Assembly: GCA_021784265.1 (NCBI GenBank) | Contig: JAJXTA010000092.1 | Span: 1 to 8,425 of the forward strand | Direction: 5' to 3' | DNA: 8,425 nt | Source of the DNA: a bacterium | GTDB taxonomy: Bacteria; Verrucomicrobiota; Verrucomicrobiia; Limisphaerales; J093 | In this document: positions 1 through 6,049 of the stretch, piece after piece | How positions within the stretch are numbered: the stretch's first letter is position 1 | Layout: each line of letters starts with the position of its first letter | The notes under the pieces: model-generated | What the model was told of the DNA's origin: nothing | What the model saw: only the letters and a program-made list of their open reading frames with translations | Databases searched by the model: none | Program-made: the position numbers and the translations under genes

Positions 1-9
1 TTCCGATCT
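1..9. other. Probable sequencing-adapter remnant at contig edge
   Basis: The window opens with TTCCGATCT, which is identical to the last nine bases of the standard Illumina adapter (…GCTCTTCCGATCT). A match of this length exactly at the first base is unlikely by chance, though nine bases do not prove it. If correct, genomic sequence begins at about base 10 and this position is a contig end rather than a cut made in a longer replicon. Confidence 0.55.
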
Positions 10-176
10 GAAGTTCCGGCGAGAGCGAGTCGGCTCGTTCGGCAACGGCGCGTGAGCATGGGTCATGGGGGGATTCTTCCCCTGAGCCTGCACCGAGGCA
101 AGCGCATCCACCGCACCGCCTCTGCCGCGGGCCGCCAAAGGCGGGCGTGCGGGCGCAAGCCCGGGCGGCCTTAACG
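10..176. other. Non-coding stretch downstream of the macro-domain gene
   Basis: No recognisable gene lies here. On the minus strand an ATG at 66 opens a frame that stays open to the window edge (MTHAHAPLPNEP…, about 19 genuine codons if the adapter bases are removed). It has a purine-rich AGGGGAAG some 10 bases upstream and could be the start of the next gene, but it is too short to judge. A small perfect hairpin (GGGGA/TCCCC, loop TTCT, 69-82) sits just before that ATG. A larger stem-loop at 130-170 is listed separately. Confidence 0.4.
130..170 (-). terminator. Weak stem-loop after the macro-domain gene, possible terminator
   Basis: Seven bases at 130-136 (GGCCGCC) are complementary to 164-170 (GGCGGCC). 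They enclose a second hairpin, CGGGC/GCCCG around a four-base loop (150-163). The structure begins seven bases after the stop codon of the macro-domain gene, where a terminator would be expected. There is no T-rich tail on either strand, so it is not a classical Rho-independent terminator, and GC-rich DNA gives such stems easily. Confidence 0.25.
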
Positions 177-737
177 CTACGCCGTCCCCGAATCGGCCGA
201 GTCCGCCTGTACCAAGGCCCTTACCGCGGCCTGCTGGCAGGCCAACGCCGCCGGACCAAAGCAGACCAAGACCACCTTCAGACCGGTGGGGTCCTGCTCC
301 AGGAACGCCTTGCACTCGGCTGCGGCGATCCGAGCGGCGGGCTCGGGCGGAAAGCCGTAGGCCCCGGTGCTGATCGCCGGGAAGGCGATCGTCCGTGCGC
401 CCTGGGCCGCGGCGAGCTCGAGGCTGCGGCGATAGCAGGAGGCCAATAACTCCGCCTCCCCGCGCCCGCCCCCCTGCCACACGGGGCCGACGGTGTGAAT
501 GACCCACCGTGCCGGCAACCGATACCCCCGCGTCAGCCGCGCCTGGCCCGTGGGACAGCCCCCGAGCGTCCGGCACTCGGCCAGCAATTCCGGCCCCGCC
601 GCCCGGTGGATGGCGCCATCGACACCCCCGCCACCGAGCAGCGTGGTATTGGCGGCGTTGACAATCGCGTCCACGTGCTGGCGGGTGAGGTCGCCCTCGA
701 CGACCTGCAACCGTTCAGGCCAGCGGGCGGCAGGCAT
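177..737 (-). CDS. Macro-domain ADP-ribose hydrolase / O-acetyl-ADP-ribose deacetylase (MacroD/YmdB type)
   Basis: The 186-residue protein is a single macro domain. Visible family motifs are VEGDLT near the N-terminus, [18 protein letters not shown] (the Asn-rich ADP-ribose loop followed by the glycine-rich loop with the catalytic-type Asp), HRAAG, and [12 protein letters not shown] (the diphosphate-binding loop). MacroD/YmdB enzymes with these motifs hydrolyse O-acetyl-ADP-ribose and remove mono-ADP-ribose from acidic residues; the cytoplasm is the expected location. Length matches the roughly 170-190 residues usual for bacterial stand-alone members. The ATG at 737 was chosen because homology begins a few residues later and it lies four bases after the stop of the cyclase gene. 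The same frame runs open to 953, but that extension is low-complexity Arg/Ser-rich sequence lying antiphase within the cyclase gene. The near-contact with the cyclase suggests translational coupling. The family call is confident; the physiological substrate is unknown. Confidence 0.92.
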   Translation of the reverse strand: MPAARWPERLQVVEGDLTRQHVDAIVNAANTTLLGGGGVDGAIHRAAGPELLAECRTLGGCPTGQARLTRGYRLPARWVIHTVGPVWQGGGRGEAELLASCYRRSLELAAAQGARTIAFPAISTGAYGFPPEPAARIAAAECKAFLEQDPTGLKVVLVCFGPAALACQQAAVRALVQADSADSGTA

Positions 738-741
738 CGCC

Positions 742-1608
742 TCAGAAGCCGAAGAAGGGATACTGCTCGGCGAAGCCAGGCAACGGGTGACACCCCGCCG
801 CCTCGACCGGAAGCAAGGCCGCCAAGCGACCTTGCGCGCTCTCGCTAAGCAACCGGGAACGCCCCAACGAACTGGCCAACTTCTCCATGCGGAAGATGAA
901 ATTGACCTCTTTGCCCGAGAGCGTCTCTTCGCCCACCGAGGCCATCCCACCAATGAGCACTTGGCCGTAGTGCACCACGATCCGGAAGGCGGGTTGGCAT
1001 TGGTCCTGGAGCGCCCGCATCTGGGCCAGGGCCGCTGCCACCGCCGCGGCGCTCTCCGGCTTATCCCGCCAACAGGCCAGGAAACCGTCGCCCAGATACT
1101 TGTTCAGCGTCCCCCCACCGGCCTCGATCACCTGCCGGCACTGGGAGAACCACCGCCCGTTGACCAGCGGCAGTTCGTCCGCCGAGAGCCGCCGGCTAAG
1201 CTGGGTCGAGGACTCGATGTCGGCCAGGAGCAACCAACACTTGGCGGACCGCAGGTCCATCATGGTGTGCTCGGTGGCCGGCAAGGCGGCGGCGGCGGGG
1301 TCGCTCCCCTGCGGCCCGCGAAAGGCGAAGAGAAACGGGCCCACCTGCACCTGATCGCCCTCGCGCAACTGGACCGGTTGCATGATCCGCCGTCCGTTCA
1401 GGTAGGTCCCGTTGCTGCTGCCCAAGTCCACCAGCCAGAACTCGTCCTGGCCCTGGGCGTGGATGATCGCGTGCCGCCGGGAAACCTTCTCGTGGTCCAA
1501 CACCAAGTGGTTAGTTGGGAGCCGGCCGATGGAGCAGTCACCCTCGACGCGGGTGCGTTGCTGCTCCGGGCCTTCCAGCCAAGCGGTGGTGTCTCCCGGA
1601 CTGTTCAT
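742..1608 (-). CDS. FHA domain - class III adenylate/guanylate cyclase fusion
   Basis: The 288-residue protein has two domains. Residues about 18-97 form an FHA (phosphothreonine-binding) domain with the expected GR (28-29), SRRH (43-46), GSSNGT (63-68) and NG (71-72) motifs. Residues about 123-260 form a class III cyclase catalytic domain: metal-binding Asp130 in [10 protein letters not shown], Asp174 in KYLGDG, and the transition-state pair Asn236/Arg240 in EVNFIFR. By alignment to known cyclases, the purine-selecting positions appear to be Lys170 and Thr229, which favours ATP and cAMP production; this is my reading, not proven. There is no signal peptide or membrane segment, so it should be cytosolic. 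FHA input suggests activity or localisation controlled by a Ser/Thr-phosphorylated partner; no kinase gene is in the window. ATG at 1608 follows the lipid kinase gene by 52 bases, with only a weak purine-rich ribosome site. The stop is four bases before the macro-domain start. Confidence 0.9.
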   Translation of the reverse strand: MNSPGDTTAWLEGPEQQRTRVEGDCSIGRLPTNHLVLDHEKVSRRHAIIHAQGQDEFWLVDLGSSNGTYLNGRRIMQPVQLREGDQVQVGPFLFAFRGPQGSDPAAAALPATEHTMMDLRSAKCWLLLADIESSTQLSRRLSADELPLVNGRWFSQCRQVIEAGGGTLNKYLGDGFLACWRDKPESAAAVAAALAQMRALQDQCQPAFRIVVHYGQVLIGGMASVGEETLSGKEVNFIFRMEKLASSLGRSRLLSESAQGRLAALLPVEAAGCHPLPGFAEQYPFFGF

Positions 1609-1660
1609 TCGCGCGCAACTTCACCCTACCCCGGCGGGGCGGGGAACGGAAGTCCATAGT

Positions 1661-2578
1661 TCAGCGCAGCACCCGCAACGCCGCGGGTTCGACGCGGAAG
1701 GTCGCCGGAGTGGTCCCCACCAAGTCGCCGTCCAGTTGGAGTTCCACGGGCGGGTCGGTCTCCACGCGCAGGCAGCGGCCGGAGAAGTACGTGGCTTTGG
1801 GATGGGTCACATGGGTGCCGCGCAGCAGCCGGGGGAAGCAACGCAGCGTCTCCAGCCGCCGCATCGCCCGGATCAGACACAGGTTCAAGAGGCCGTCGTC
1901 CATTCGCGCCCCGGGGGATAATCGCATCATGCCCCCGCCCCCGAACTCGGCATTACCCGCGCACACATGAAAGAAATGCCCCGAGAACTCCCGGGCATCG
2001 GCGTGGAGCCGCATCCACGGCGCGCGGAACCGGCGCAGGGCCCGAAAGAAACCCACCGAATAGCTCAGCCGCTGGCCAAAGTACCGCTTCACACGCGGGG
2101 TGGTGTGACGGATCAGGTCCCCGGCAAAACCGACCGCGGCGAAGAGCAGGGCGTAGTGACGATGCGGCGCCCCTCCCGGTCCCGGATACTCGACGCGGAT
2201 GGCATCGACCGCGCGCGGCTCGCCCGCGGTCAACACGTTCACCGCCTGCGCCACGTCGGCGATGCCAAGCTGGTGGGCCGCGTCATTGCCCGTCCCGAGC
2301 GGCACCAACCCCAACGCCGCCGCCCCGGACCCAGCGCGTAGCAAGCCGGTGGCGACCTCGTTGGCCGTCCCATCGCCGCCCACCGCCACCACCACTTCGC
2401 AGCCCGCCGCCCGCTCCTGGGCCAGGGCGATTCCATGCCCAGGGCCCCGGGTCACCACCTGCTCCACCTCCGTGCCCCGAGCCCGGAGGCGGGCAAAGAG
2501 ATACTCCCACTGCCGCGGCGCCTGCCCCGCCGCGGCCTGCGGATTGAGAATCAAGGAAAGACGACGCGCCATGGGCAT
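1661..2578 (-). CDS. Diacylglycerol kinase-family lipid kinase (YegS/DagK/BmrU type)
   Basis: The 305-residue protein matches the diacylglycerol/sphingosine kinase catalytic family in length and motif order. It has a short N-terminal strand ending in LNPQAAAG (11-18), the nucleotide-binding GGDGTANEV (67-75), LGTGND (94-99), a C-terminal beta-sandwich with GGGGMMRLSPGARMDDGLL (213-231), and LDGDLVGTTP (282-291) near the end. The family phosphorylates diacylglycerol, phosphatidylglycerol or related lipids with ATP, at the inner membrane surface; which lipid is used here cannot be read from sequence. The ATG at 2578 was preferred because GGAG lies five bases upstream (2584-2587) and homology begins immediately. 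A GTG at 2629 (17 residues longer) and an ATG at 2572 are alternatives. It lies 80 bases after rpoN and 52 bases before the FHA-cyclase gene, all on the same strand. Confidence 0.9.
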   Translation of the reverse strand: MPMARRLSLILNPQAAAGQAPRQWEYLFARLRARGTEVEQVVTRGPGHGIALAQERAAGCEVVVAVGGDGTANEVATGLLRAGSGAAALGLVPLGTGNDAAHQLGIADVAQAVNVLTAGEPRAVDAIRVEYPGPGGAPHRHYALLFAAVGFAGDLIRHTTPRVKRYFGQRLSYSVGFFRALRRFRAPWMRLHADAREFSGHFFHVCAGNAEFGGGGMMRLSPGARMDDGLLNLCLIRAMRRLETLRCFPRLLRGTHVTHPKATYFSGRCLRVETDPPVELQLDGDLVGTTPATFRVEPAALRVLR

Positions 2579-2658
2579 GCCCGCTCCGCGCGGCCCGGCG
2601 TGCCGCAGGTCGGGCGCCGCCGCCACCACCCGCTCCGCACCTGCCCCGGCCGGGCGGT

Positions 2659-4167
2659 TCAGTACACCTTGCGCAGGTGCGAGGGTAACAGGTTCAGTTC
2701 GGTGCGATACTTGGCCACCGTCCGCCGGGCAATCACCACCCCCTTCTCGCTCAGGCGCTTGACCAATTCCTCGTCGGAAAGGGGCTTGGCGGTGTCCTCC
2801 TGGCCGATCATTCCCGCGATCAACTCTTTGACGCTGGCGTTGGACATTCCCGCCCCACTGGTCGTCGGGATGCCCGAGGTGAAGAACGACTTCATCTCGA
2901 CGACCCCTTGCGGCGTTTCCATGTACTTGCCCGAAACCGCGCGGCTCACCGTGGTTTCATGCACCCCCACCACTCCGGCGATCTGGGCCATGGTCATCGG
3001 CTTGAGCCCCACCACCCCCTTCTCCATGAACTCCCGCTGGCGTTGGACGATCTCCCGGGCGATGTTGACAATGGTCTGCTGCCGTTGATGGAGGCTCTTG
3101 ATGAGGAACTTGCCGGCGCGGATTTTCTCGCGGATATACTCGCGCACCTCGGCGGAGCTGTTGGGCTGGGCCATCAGGTCCTTGTAAGTGTTGCTGATCC
3201 GCAAATGCGGCACGGCGTCGCTGTTGGTGCTCACCACGTACTCCTCCCCCACCTTCTGCACAAACACCTCCGGTAGGACGTACTGCTGGGTGTCGGGCAG
3301 GAAATCCCGCCCGGGCCGCGGCTCCAGATGACTGATGCGCGCCACCGCCTGCTGGACCTGCTCGATGGTCTGCTCGGTCGCCCGGGCGATCTCGGGCAGC
3401 CGCCGCTTCCCCAGGGCGTCCATGTGCTGGTCGATGATGCGATATTCGAGGGTCTCCTGGCGGCCGGCCCGTTCCAGTTGCAGTTTGAGGCACTCGCGCA
3501 GGTCGCGCGCCCCCACCCCCGGGGGATGGAAGCTCTGCACCACCTTCAGCACCTCGAGCACGCGCTCGGCGGGGATGTTGGTGGAGAAGGCCAGCTCATC
3601 GACGCTGGCCTGGAGGTAGCCGTAATCGTCGATATTACCGATGATCATCTCCGCGATGGACCGCTGCGCCTCGCCCAGGTCGGAGAGCCGGACCTGCTCC
3701 AGCAGGGTCTCCTGCAAGGAGGTCCCGGCAATCAGCGAGTCGAACATGTACTGCCGCCGCTCCTCATCCTCCTCCCGCGTCCGCATCGGGACGTTCGTTT
3801 CGCTAAAGTAATCCCGCCACTCCTGGTCCATCTGCGCCAGCCGGTCAAACTCCGCTTGAAAATCGTCCACCGGCTTGTCGGTGGGCCGTTCGGTGGCCGG
3901 GTCGAAGGCCAGATCCTTGGGCGGCTCGGCGGGGTCGGCGGGGTCGGCCGCCGGGGCCCCCTCGCGCTCGTGCCGTTCCTGGGCCGCCAGCTCCGTGACC
4001 GAGAGTTCTTCCAGCACCGGGTTCTGTTGCACCTCCTGCTCGACCATGGCCTTGAGCTCCAGCATGGGGGCCTGGAGCAACGCCAGCGACTGCTGGAGCT
4101 GGGGCGCCAACACCTGCTGCAAGGCCATGCGCTGCGTGAGATGTAAGCCGTGAGCCACGGCCCTCAT
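2659..4167 (-). CDS. rpoN: RNA polymerase sigma-54 factor (RpoN)
   Basis: The 502-residue protein is a full-length sigma-54. Region I (about 9-55) is the Gln/Leu-rich activator-responsive segment, LTQRMALQQVLAPQLQQSL. Region II (about 58-135) is acidic, Pro/Ala-rich and variable. The core-binding part follows (about 145-290), including HPPGVGARDLREC (214-226). A helix-turn-helix spans about 391-411 (MTMAQIAGVVGVHETTVSRAV), followed by KYMETPQGVVEMKSFF. The diagnostic RpoN box ARRTVAKYR is at 480-488. Sigma-54 directs core polymerase to -24/-12 promoters and needs an AAA+ activator, none of which is encoded here. The ATG at 4167 has AGGAGAGG eight bases upstream. A TTG at 4197 would add ten residues with no homology and was rejected. 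The gene follows a 196-base gap, so it may lead its own transcript, with the three regulatory/lipid genes downstream. Confidence 0.97.
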   Translation of the reverse strand: MRAVAHGLHLTQRMALQQVLAPQLQQSLALLQAPMLELKAMVEQEVQQNPVLEELSVTELAAQERHEREGAPAADPADPAEPPKDLAFDPATERPTDKPVDDFQAEFDRLAQMDQEWRDYFSETNVPMRTREEDEERRQYMFDSLIAGTSLQETLLEQVRLSDLGEAQRSIAEMIIGNIDDYGYLQASVDELAFSTNIPAERVLEVLKVVQSFHPPGVGARDLRECLKLQLERAGRQETLEYRIIDQHMDALGKRRLPEIARATEQTIEQVQQAVARISHLEPRPGRDFLPDTQQYVLPEVFVQKVGEEYVVSTNSDAVPHLRISNTYKDLMAQPNSSAEVREYIREKIRAGKFLIKSLHQRQQTIVNIAREIVQRQREFMEKGVVGLKPMTMAQIAGVVGVHETTVSRAVSGKYMETPQGVVEMKSFFTSGIPTTSGAGMSNASVKELIAGMIGQEDTAKPLSDEELVKRLSEKGVVIARRTVAKYRTELNLLPSHLRKVY

Positions 4168-4175
4168 AATAGCGC

Positions 4176-4183
4176 CCTCTCCT
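4176..4183 (-). promoter_or_regulatory. Ribosome binding site of rpoN
   Basis: The minus strand reads AGGAGAGG here, eight bases before the ATG at 4167. It is the clearest Shine-Dalgarno sequence in the window and decides the rpoN start in favour of this ATG over the upstream TTG. Confidence 0.7.
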
Positions 4184-4233
4184 GGAGAGACAAGCAAGAA
4201 TCGGCATGCGGATTGCTCTTTCCCCGGCGATCT

Positions 4234-4268
4234 CCCCCGGGTTCGCCCGGCCGCCCGGGCCCAGGGGG
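4234..4268 (-). terminator. GC-rich nested stem-loop between the cytochrome gene and rpoN
   Basis: Read as minus-strand RNA, CCCCC-U-GGG pairs with CCC-GGGGG (eight pairs, one bulged U). It encloses an inner five-pair hairpin CCCGG/CCGGG with a four-base loop. It lies about 95 bases after the cytochrome stop and 66 bases before the rpoN ATG. The downstream bases (AGATCGCC) contain no T-run, so it is either a non-canonical terminator for the cytochrome transcript or a structured rpoN leader. I found no convincing sigma-70 or sigma-54 promoter in the surrounding 196-base gap. The fold is worked out by eye. Confidence 0.3.
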
Positions 4269-4363
4269 CTACTCAACCCGCACCACGCGAGCGAAAGGAC
4301 CGCCGCCAACCCGGGCCGCGAAGCTCACCTCCGGCAACCCACCCTCGCCGATTGCACCGGCCC

Positions 4364-6049
4364 CTAACGCCGGACCGCCCGGACCCGCTCCACCTCGTCG
4401 CCACGGTGGGTTGGGGTTGGTGGCGGCCACGGCTTCGGCTGGCCGTTCTCATCCACCACCAGCGCCCCCGTGCCGGGAGGCAAGACTTGGAGAGACTTGA
4501 GGAACTCGATGATGGTCCCCTGGGCATACGGGCTGAGCGCTTGAAAAGCCTGCCGGGAAGTCAGGGCTTCGCCCGCGTGGGCCAACACCGCCTCCCGCAG
4601 GGTGGTGAACTGCCCGTGATGGAAGAACGGGGGTTCATTGGCCGCTCCCCAGAGCTTCTTGGTTATGAACTTTGTATTGCCGGCGAAGAAGCCGGGCGAG
4701 CCGCTGGGCTGGTTCATGTCCAACGCTTCGGCATTGGGGTCGCCCGGACCGGCACAGATGTCGTGCAGTTTCAGGTCCGTATAGGCGGGCACGAAGAGTA
4801 CGCCCGAGCTTTCGGGGTTGAGGCGCGGGGGCGGCAGCCGGTCCGAGGTCAGATCGACGGAGAGCGTCGGGGCATCGCCCACCTGCATGTTGCCCGGGGG
4901 GTTGTAGGGGTTGGGCTCGGTAAAGACCCACCCGCGGTCCACCAAGGGCAGGCGCGGCACGTGGCAGCGGGCGCAGCCAATGGTCTCAAAGCGCTGCTCC
5001 CCCTCCCAGACCGCCGCCTCGACCTCCGGGTCGTTGGGGATCACCCGGCCCGGCACCGCCAGGGTCGCTTGATACAGCGTCACCGCCGTCATATCCGCTC
5101 GCGTCAGCTCGTTCGTCACGCCGTCGCCGTCCGGATCCGTGCCGTTGCCGAACCGCTCCGTGGACTGCATCCCGTGATGTTGATTAAAGGCGTTGTTGGA
5201 AAACTCCCGCAACGAGACCACGTGGCCCGCCTGATGGAACGGCCGAATCACCAGGCTGGGCGGGTTGCCCGGGCCGGTCGTGATCAGACTGGGCGCGGGC
5301 AGGCCTTCGACGCCAGAGGTATCCCACGCGCCGTCCGCCCCCCGGGCGATCCGGCCGAAGGAGATCCCCTTGGCCACCAACGCGTTCGTGTCCCCGGGCA
5401 AGGTGGTCTCGCGAATCGCTTGCAGCTCGGCGGTCATTTGCCGCGCCAGCATCTCGATGAACCCAGAGCCGAACATCCCGATGGTGGCGCGCGAGTTGGC
5501 GATGCTCTGCAGCGTCACCGGGCGCAGCAACTCGTCCACCGAGCTCGCGGTGGGCAGGGCGGTGATCCGATCAAACGTGGCGAAATCGAACCGGTTCGCC
5601 ATCACAAAGACGTTGGCGACGATATCCCCGCCGCCACCGGGGATCCCGTACGGGAGATTGTGACAACCGGCACATGAGTTGGCCTCTGGCCCCGAGACGC
5701 GGTTGAAGTTCCGCGGGAACGTCAATGGCTCGTTCGGGTCGGTCAGCGGGGTGCCCGTGCCTTTGGTCAGGGGGCGTCCCCCGCCGTCGGCGGGCGTCCA
5801 GACGGCCGTAAACAGGCGTTGGCCATAGGCGATCAGGTAGGGCAGCGAGAGGCGGTACTCCTCCCCGTCCTGGAGGTGGCGCGGAATCGCCCGCTCCTGC
5901 CCAATCTCCGCCCCGTGGCTAACGAGCCAGCCGCCGCCCAACCCAAGGGCCAGGGCCACGAGGGCGCAGCCCGGGAACCGGTGGGAAGCAAAGAGCCCGG
6001 GAACCCGCGCCGGCCGGGTTCCCGAGCTTGGAGTGGTCCGGGTCGCCAC
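4364..6049 (-). CDS. Exported di-heme c-type cytochrome, DUF1111/DHOR (putative peroxidase) type
   Basis: The 561-residue protein has two covalent haem c sites, CAGCH (126-130) and CARCH (359-363). It also has a C-terminal region like those of cytochrome c peroxidase relatives: PPFFHHGQFTTLREAV (473-488), then PYAQGTIIEFLKSLQ. Spacing and the N-terminal GQRLF…SCAGCH block resemble DUF1111 (COG3488, di-haem oxidoreductase). A RoxA-like dioxygenase is a less likely alternative. A basic N-terminus and the hydrophobic stretch at about 26-44 look like a Sec signal with a long n-region, consistent with periplasmic haem attachment. Between the haems, DPDGDGVTNE (305-314) resembles a Ca2+-binding DxDxDG loop. 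The C-terminus is Pro-rich then basic. The start is GTG, directly abutting the TAG of the upstream gene and lacking a clear ribosome site; no better in-frame start exists (GTG at 5959 would remove the charged n-region). Electron donor and substrate are unknown. Confidence 0.85.
   Translation of the reverse strand: MATRTTPSSGTRPARVPGLFASHRFPGCALVALALGLGGGWLVSHGAEIGQERAIPRHLQDGEEYRLSLPYLIAYGQRLFTAVWTPADGGGRPLTKGTGTPLTDPNEPLTFPRNFNRVSGPEANSCAGCHNLPYGIPGGGGDIVANVFVMANRFDFATFDRITALPTASSVDELLRPVTLQSIANSRATIGMFGSGFIEMLARQMTAELQAIRETTLPGDTNALVAKGISFGRIARGADGAWDTSGVEGLPAPSLITTGPGNPPSLVIRPFHQAGHVVSLREFSNNAFNQHHGMQSTERFGNGTDPDGDGVTNELTRADMTAVTLYQATLAVPGRVIPNDPEVEAAVWEGEQRFETIGCARCHVPRLPLVDRGWVFTEPNPYNPPGNMQVGDAPTLSVDLTSDRLPPPRLNPESSGVLFVPAYTDLKLHDICAGPGDPNAEALDMNQPSGSPGFFAGNTKFITKKLWGAANEPPFFHHGQFTTLREAVLAHAGEALTSRQAFQALSPYAQGTIIEFLKSLQVLPPGTGALVVDENGQPKPWPPPTPTHRGDEVERVRAVRR
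5968..6005. repeat. 12-base direct repeat flanking the cytochrome start hairpin
   Basis: AGCCCGGGAACC occurs at 5968-5979 and again at 5994-6005 on the plus strand, with its near-perfect inverted copy at 6017-6028. The two direct copies fall in different reading frames of the cytochrome gene (RVPGL versus RFPGC), so protein-level duplication does not explain them. On the minus-strand RNA, the arm at 6015-6028 could pair with either copy. Confidence 0.6.
5994..6028 (-). terminator. 14-bp hairpin after the secreted-protein stop, terminator- or attenuator-like
   Basis: On the minus strand, AGCTCGGGAACCCG pairs with CGGGTTCCCGGGCT over 14 positions (13 Watson-Crick pairs and one G·U in RNA) around a seven-base loop. 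It is followed by CTTTGCTTCC, a moderately T-rich tail. It starts 21 bases after the TAG of the secreted-protein gene, typical for an intrinsic terminator. However, it lies inside codons 8-19 of the cytochrome frame. It may end most transcripts of the upstream gene, attenuate the cytochrome gene, or mask its start. The structure is certain from complementarity; the role is inferred. Confidence 0.5.

Noticed and set aside
738..953. N-terminal extension of the macro-domain frame
   Set aside because: The added 72 residues are Arg/Ser-rich with no homology, overlap the C-terminal coding part of the cyclase, and the ATG at 737 fits the family start.
1629..1639. CCCC-GGC-GGGG mini-hairpin between the lipid kinase and cyclase genes
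   Set aside because: Only four base pairs with a three-base loop and no T-run; expected by chance at this GC content.
499..1659. Long plus-strand open frame (386 codons)
   Set aside because: It is antisense to the macro-domain and FHA-cyclase genes, has no recognisable domain, and its His/Arg/Pro-rich composition is typical of a shadow frame in GC-rich DNA.
3328..4146. Plus-strand open frame opposite rpoN (272 codons)
   Set aside because: Leu/His/Gly-rich shadow of rpoN; no ribosome site or domain.
4168..4363. Sigma-54 (-24/-12) or sigma-70 promoter before rpoN
   Set aside because: I looked for TGGCAC-N5-TTGC and TTGACA/TATAAT-like pairs on the minus strand; the best candidates had wrong spacing or overlapped the ribosome binding site.
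4352..5677. Long plus-strand open frame (441 codons)
   Set aside because: It lies opposite the di-heme cytochrome, whose haem motifs and full-length similarity fix the real strand; the antisense product is Arg/Gly/His-rich without motifs.
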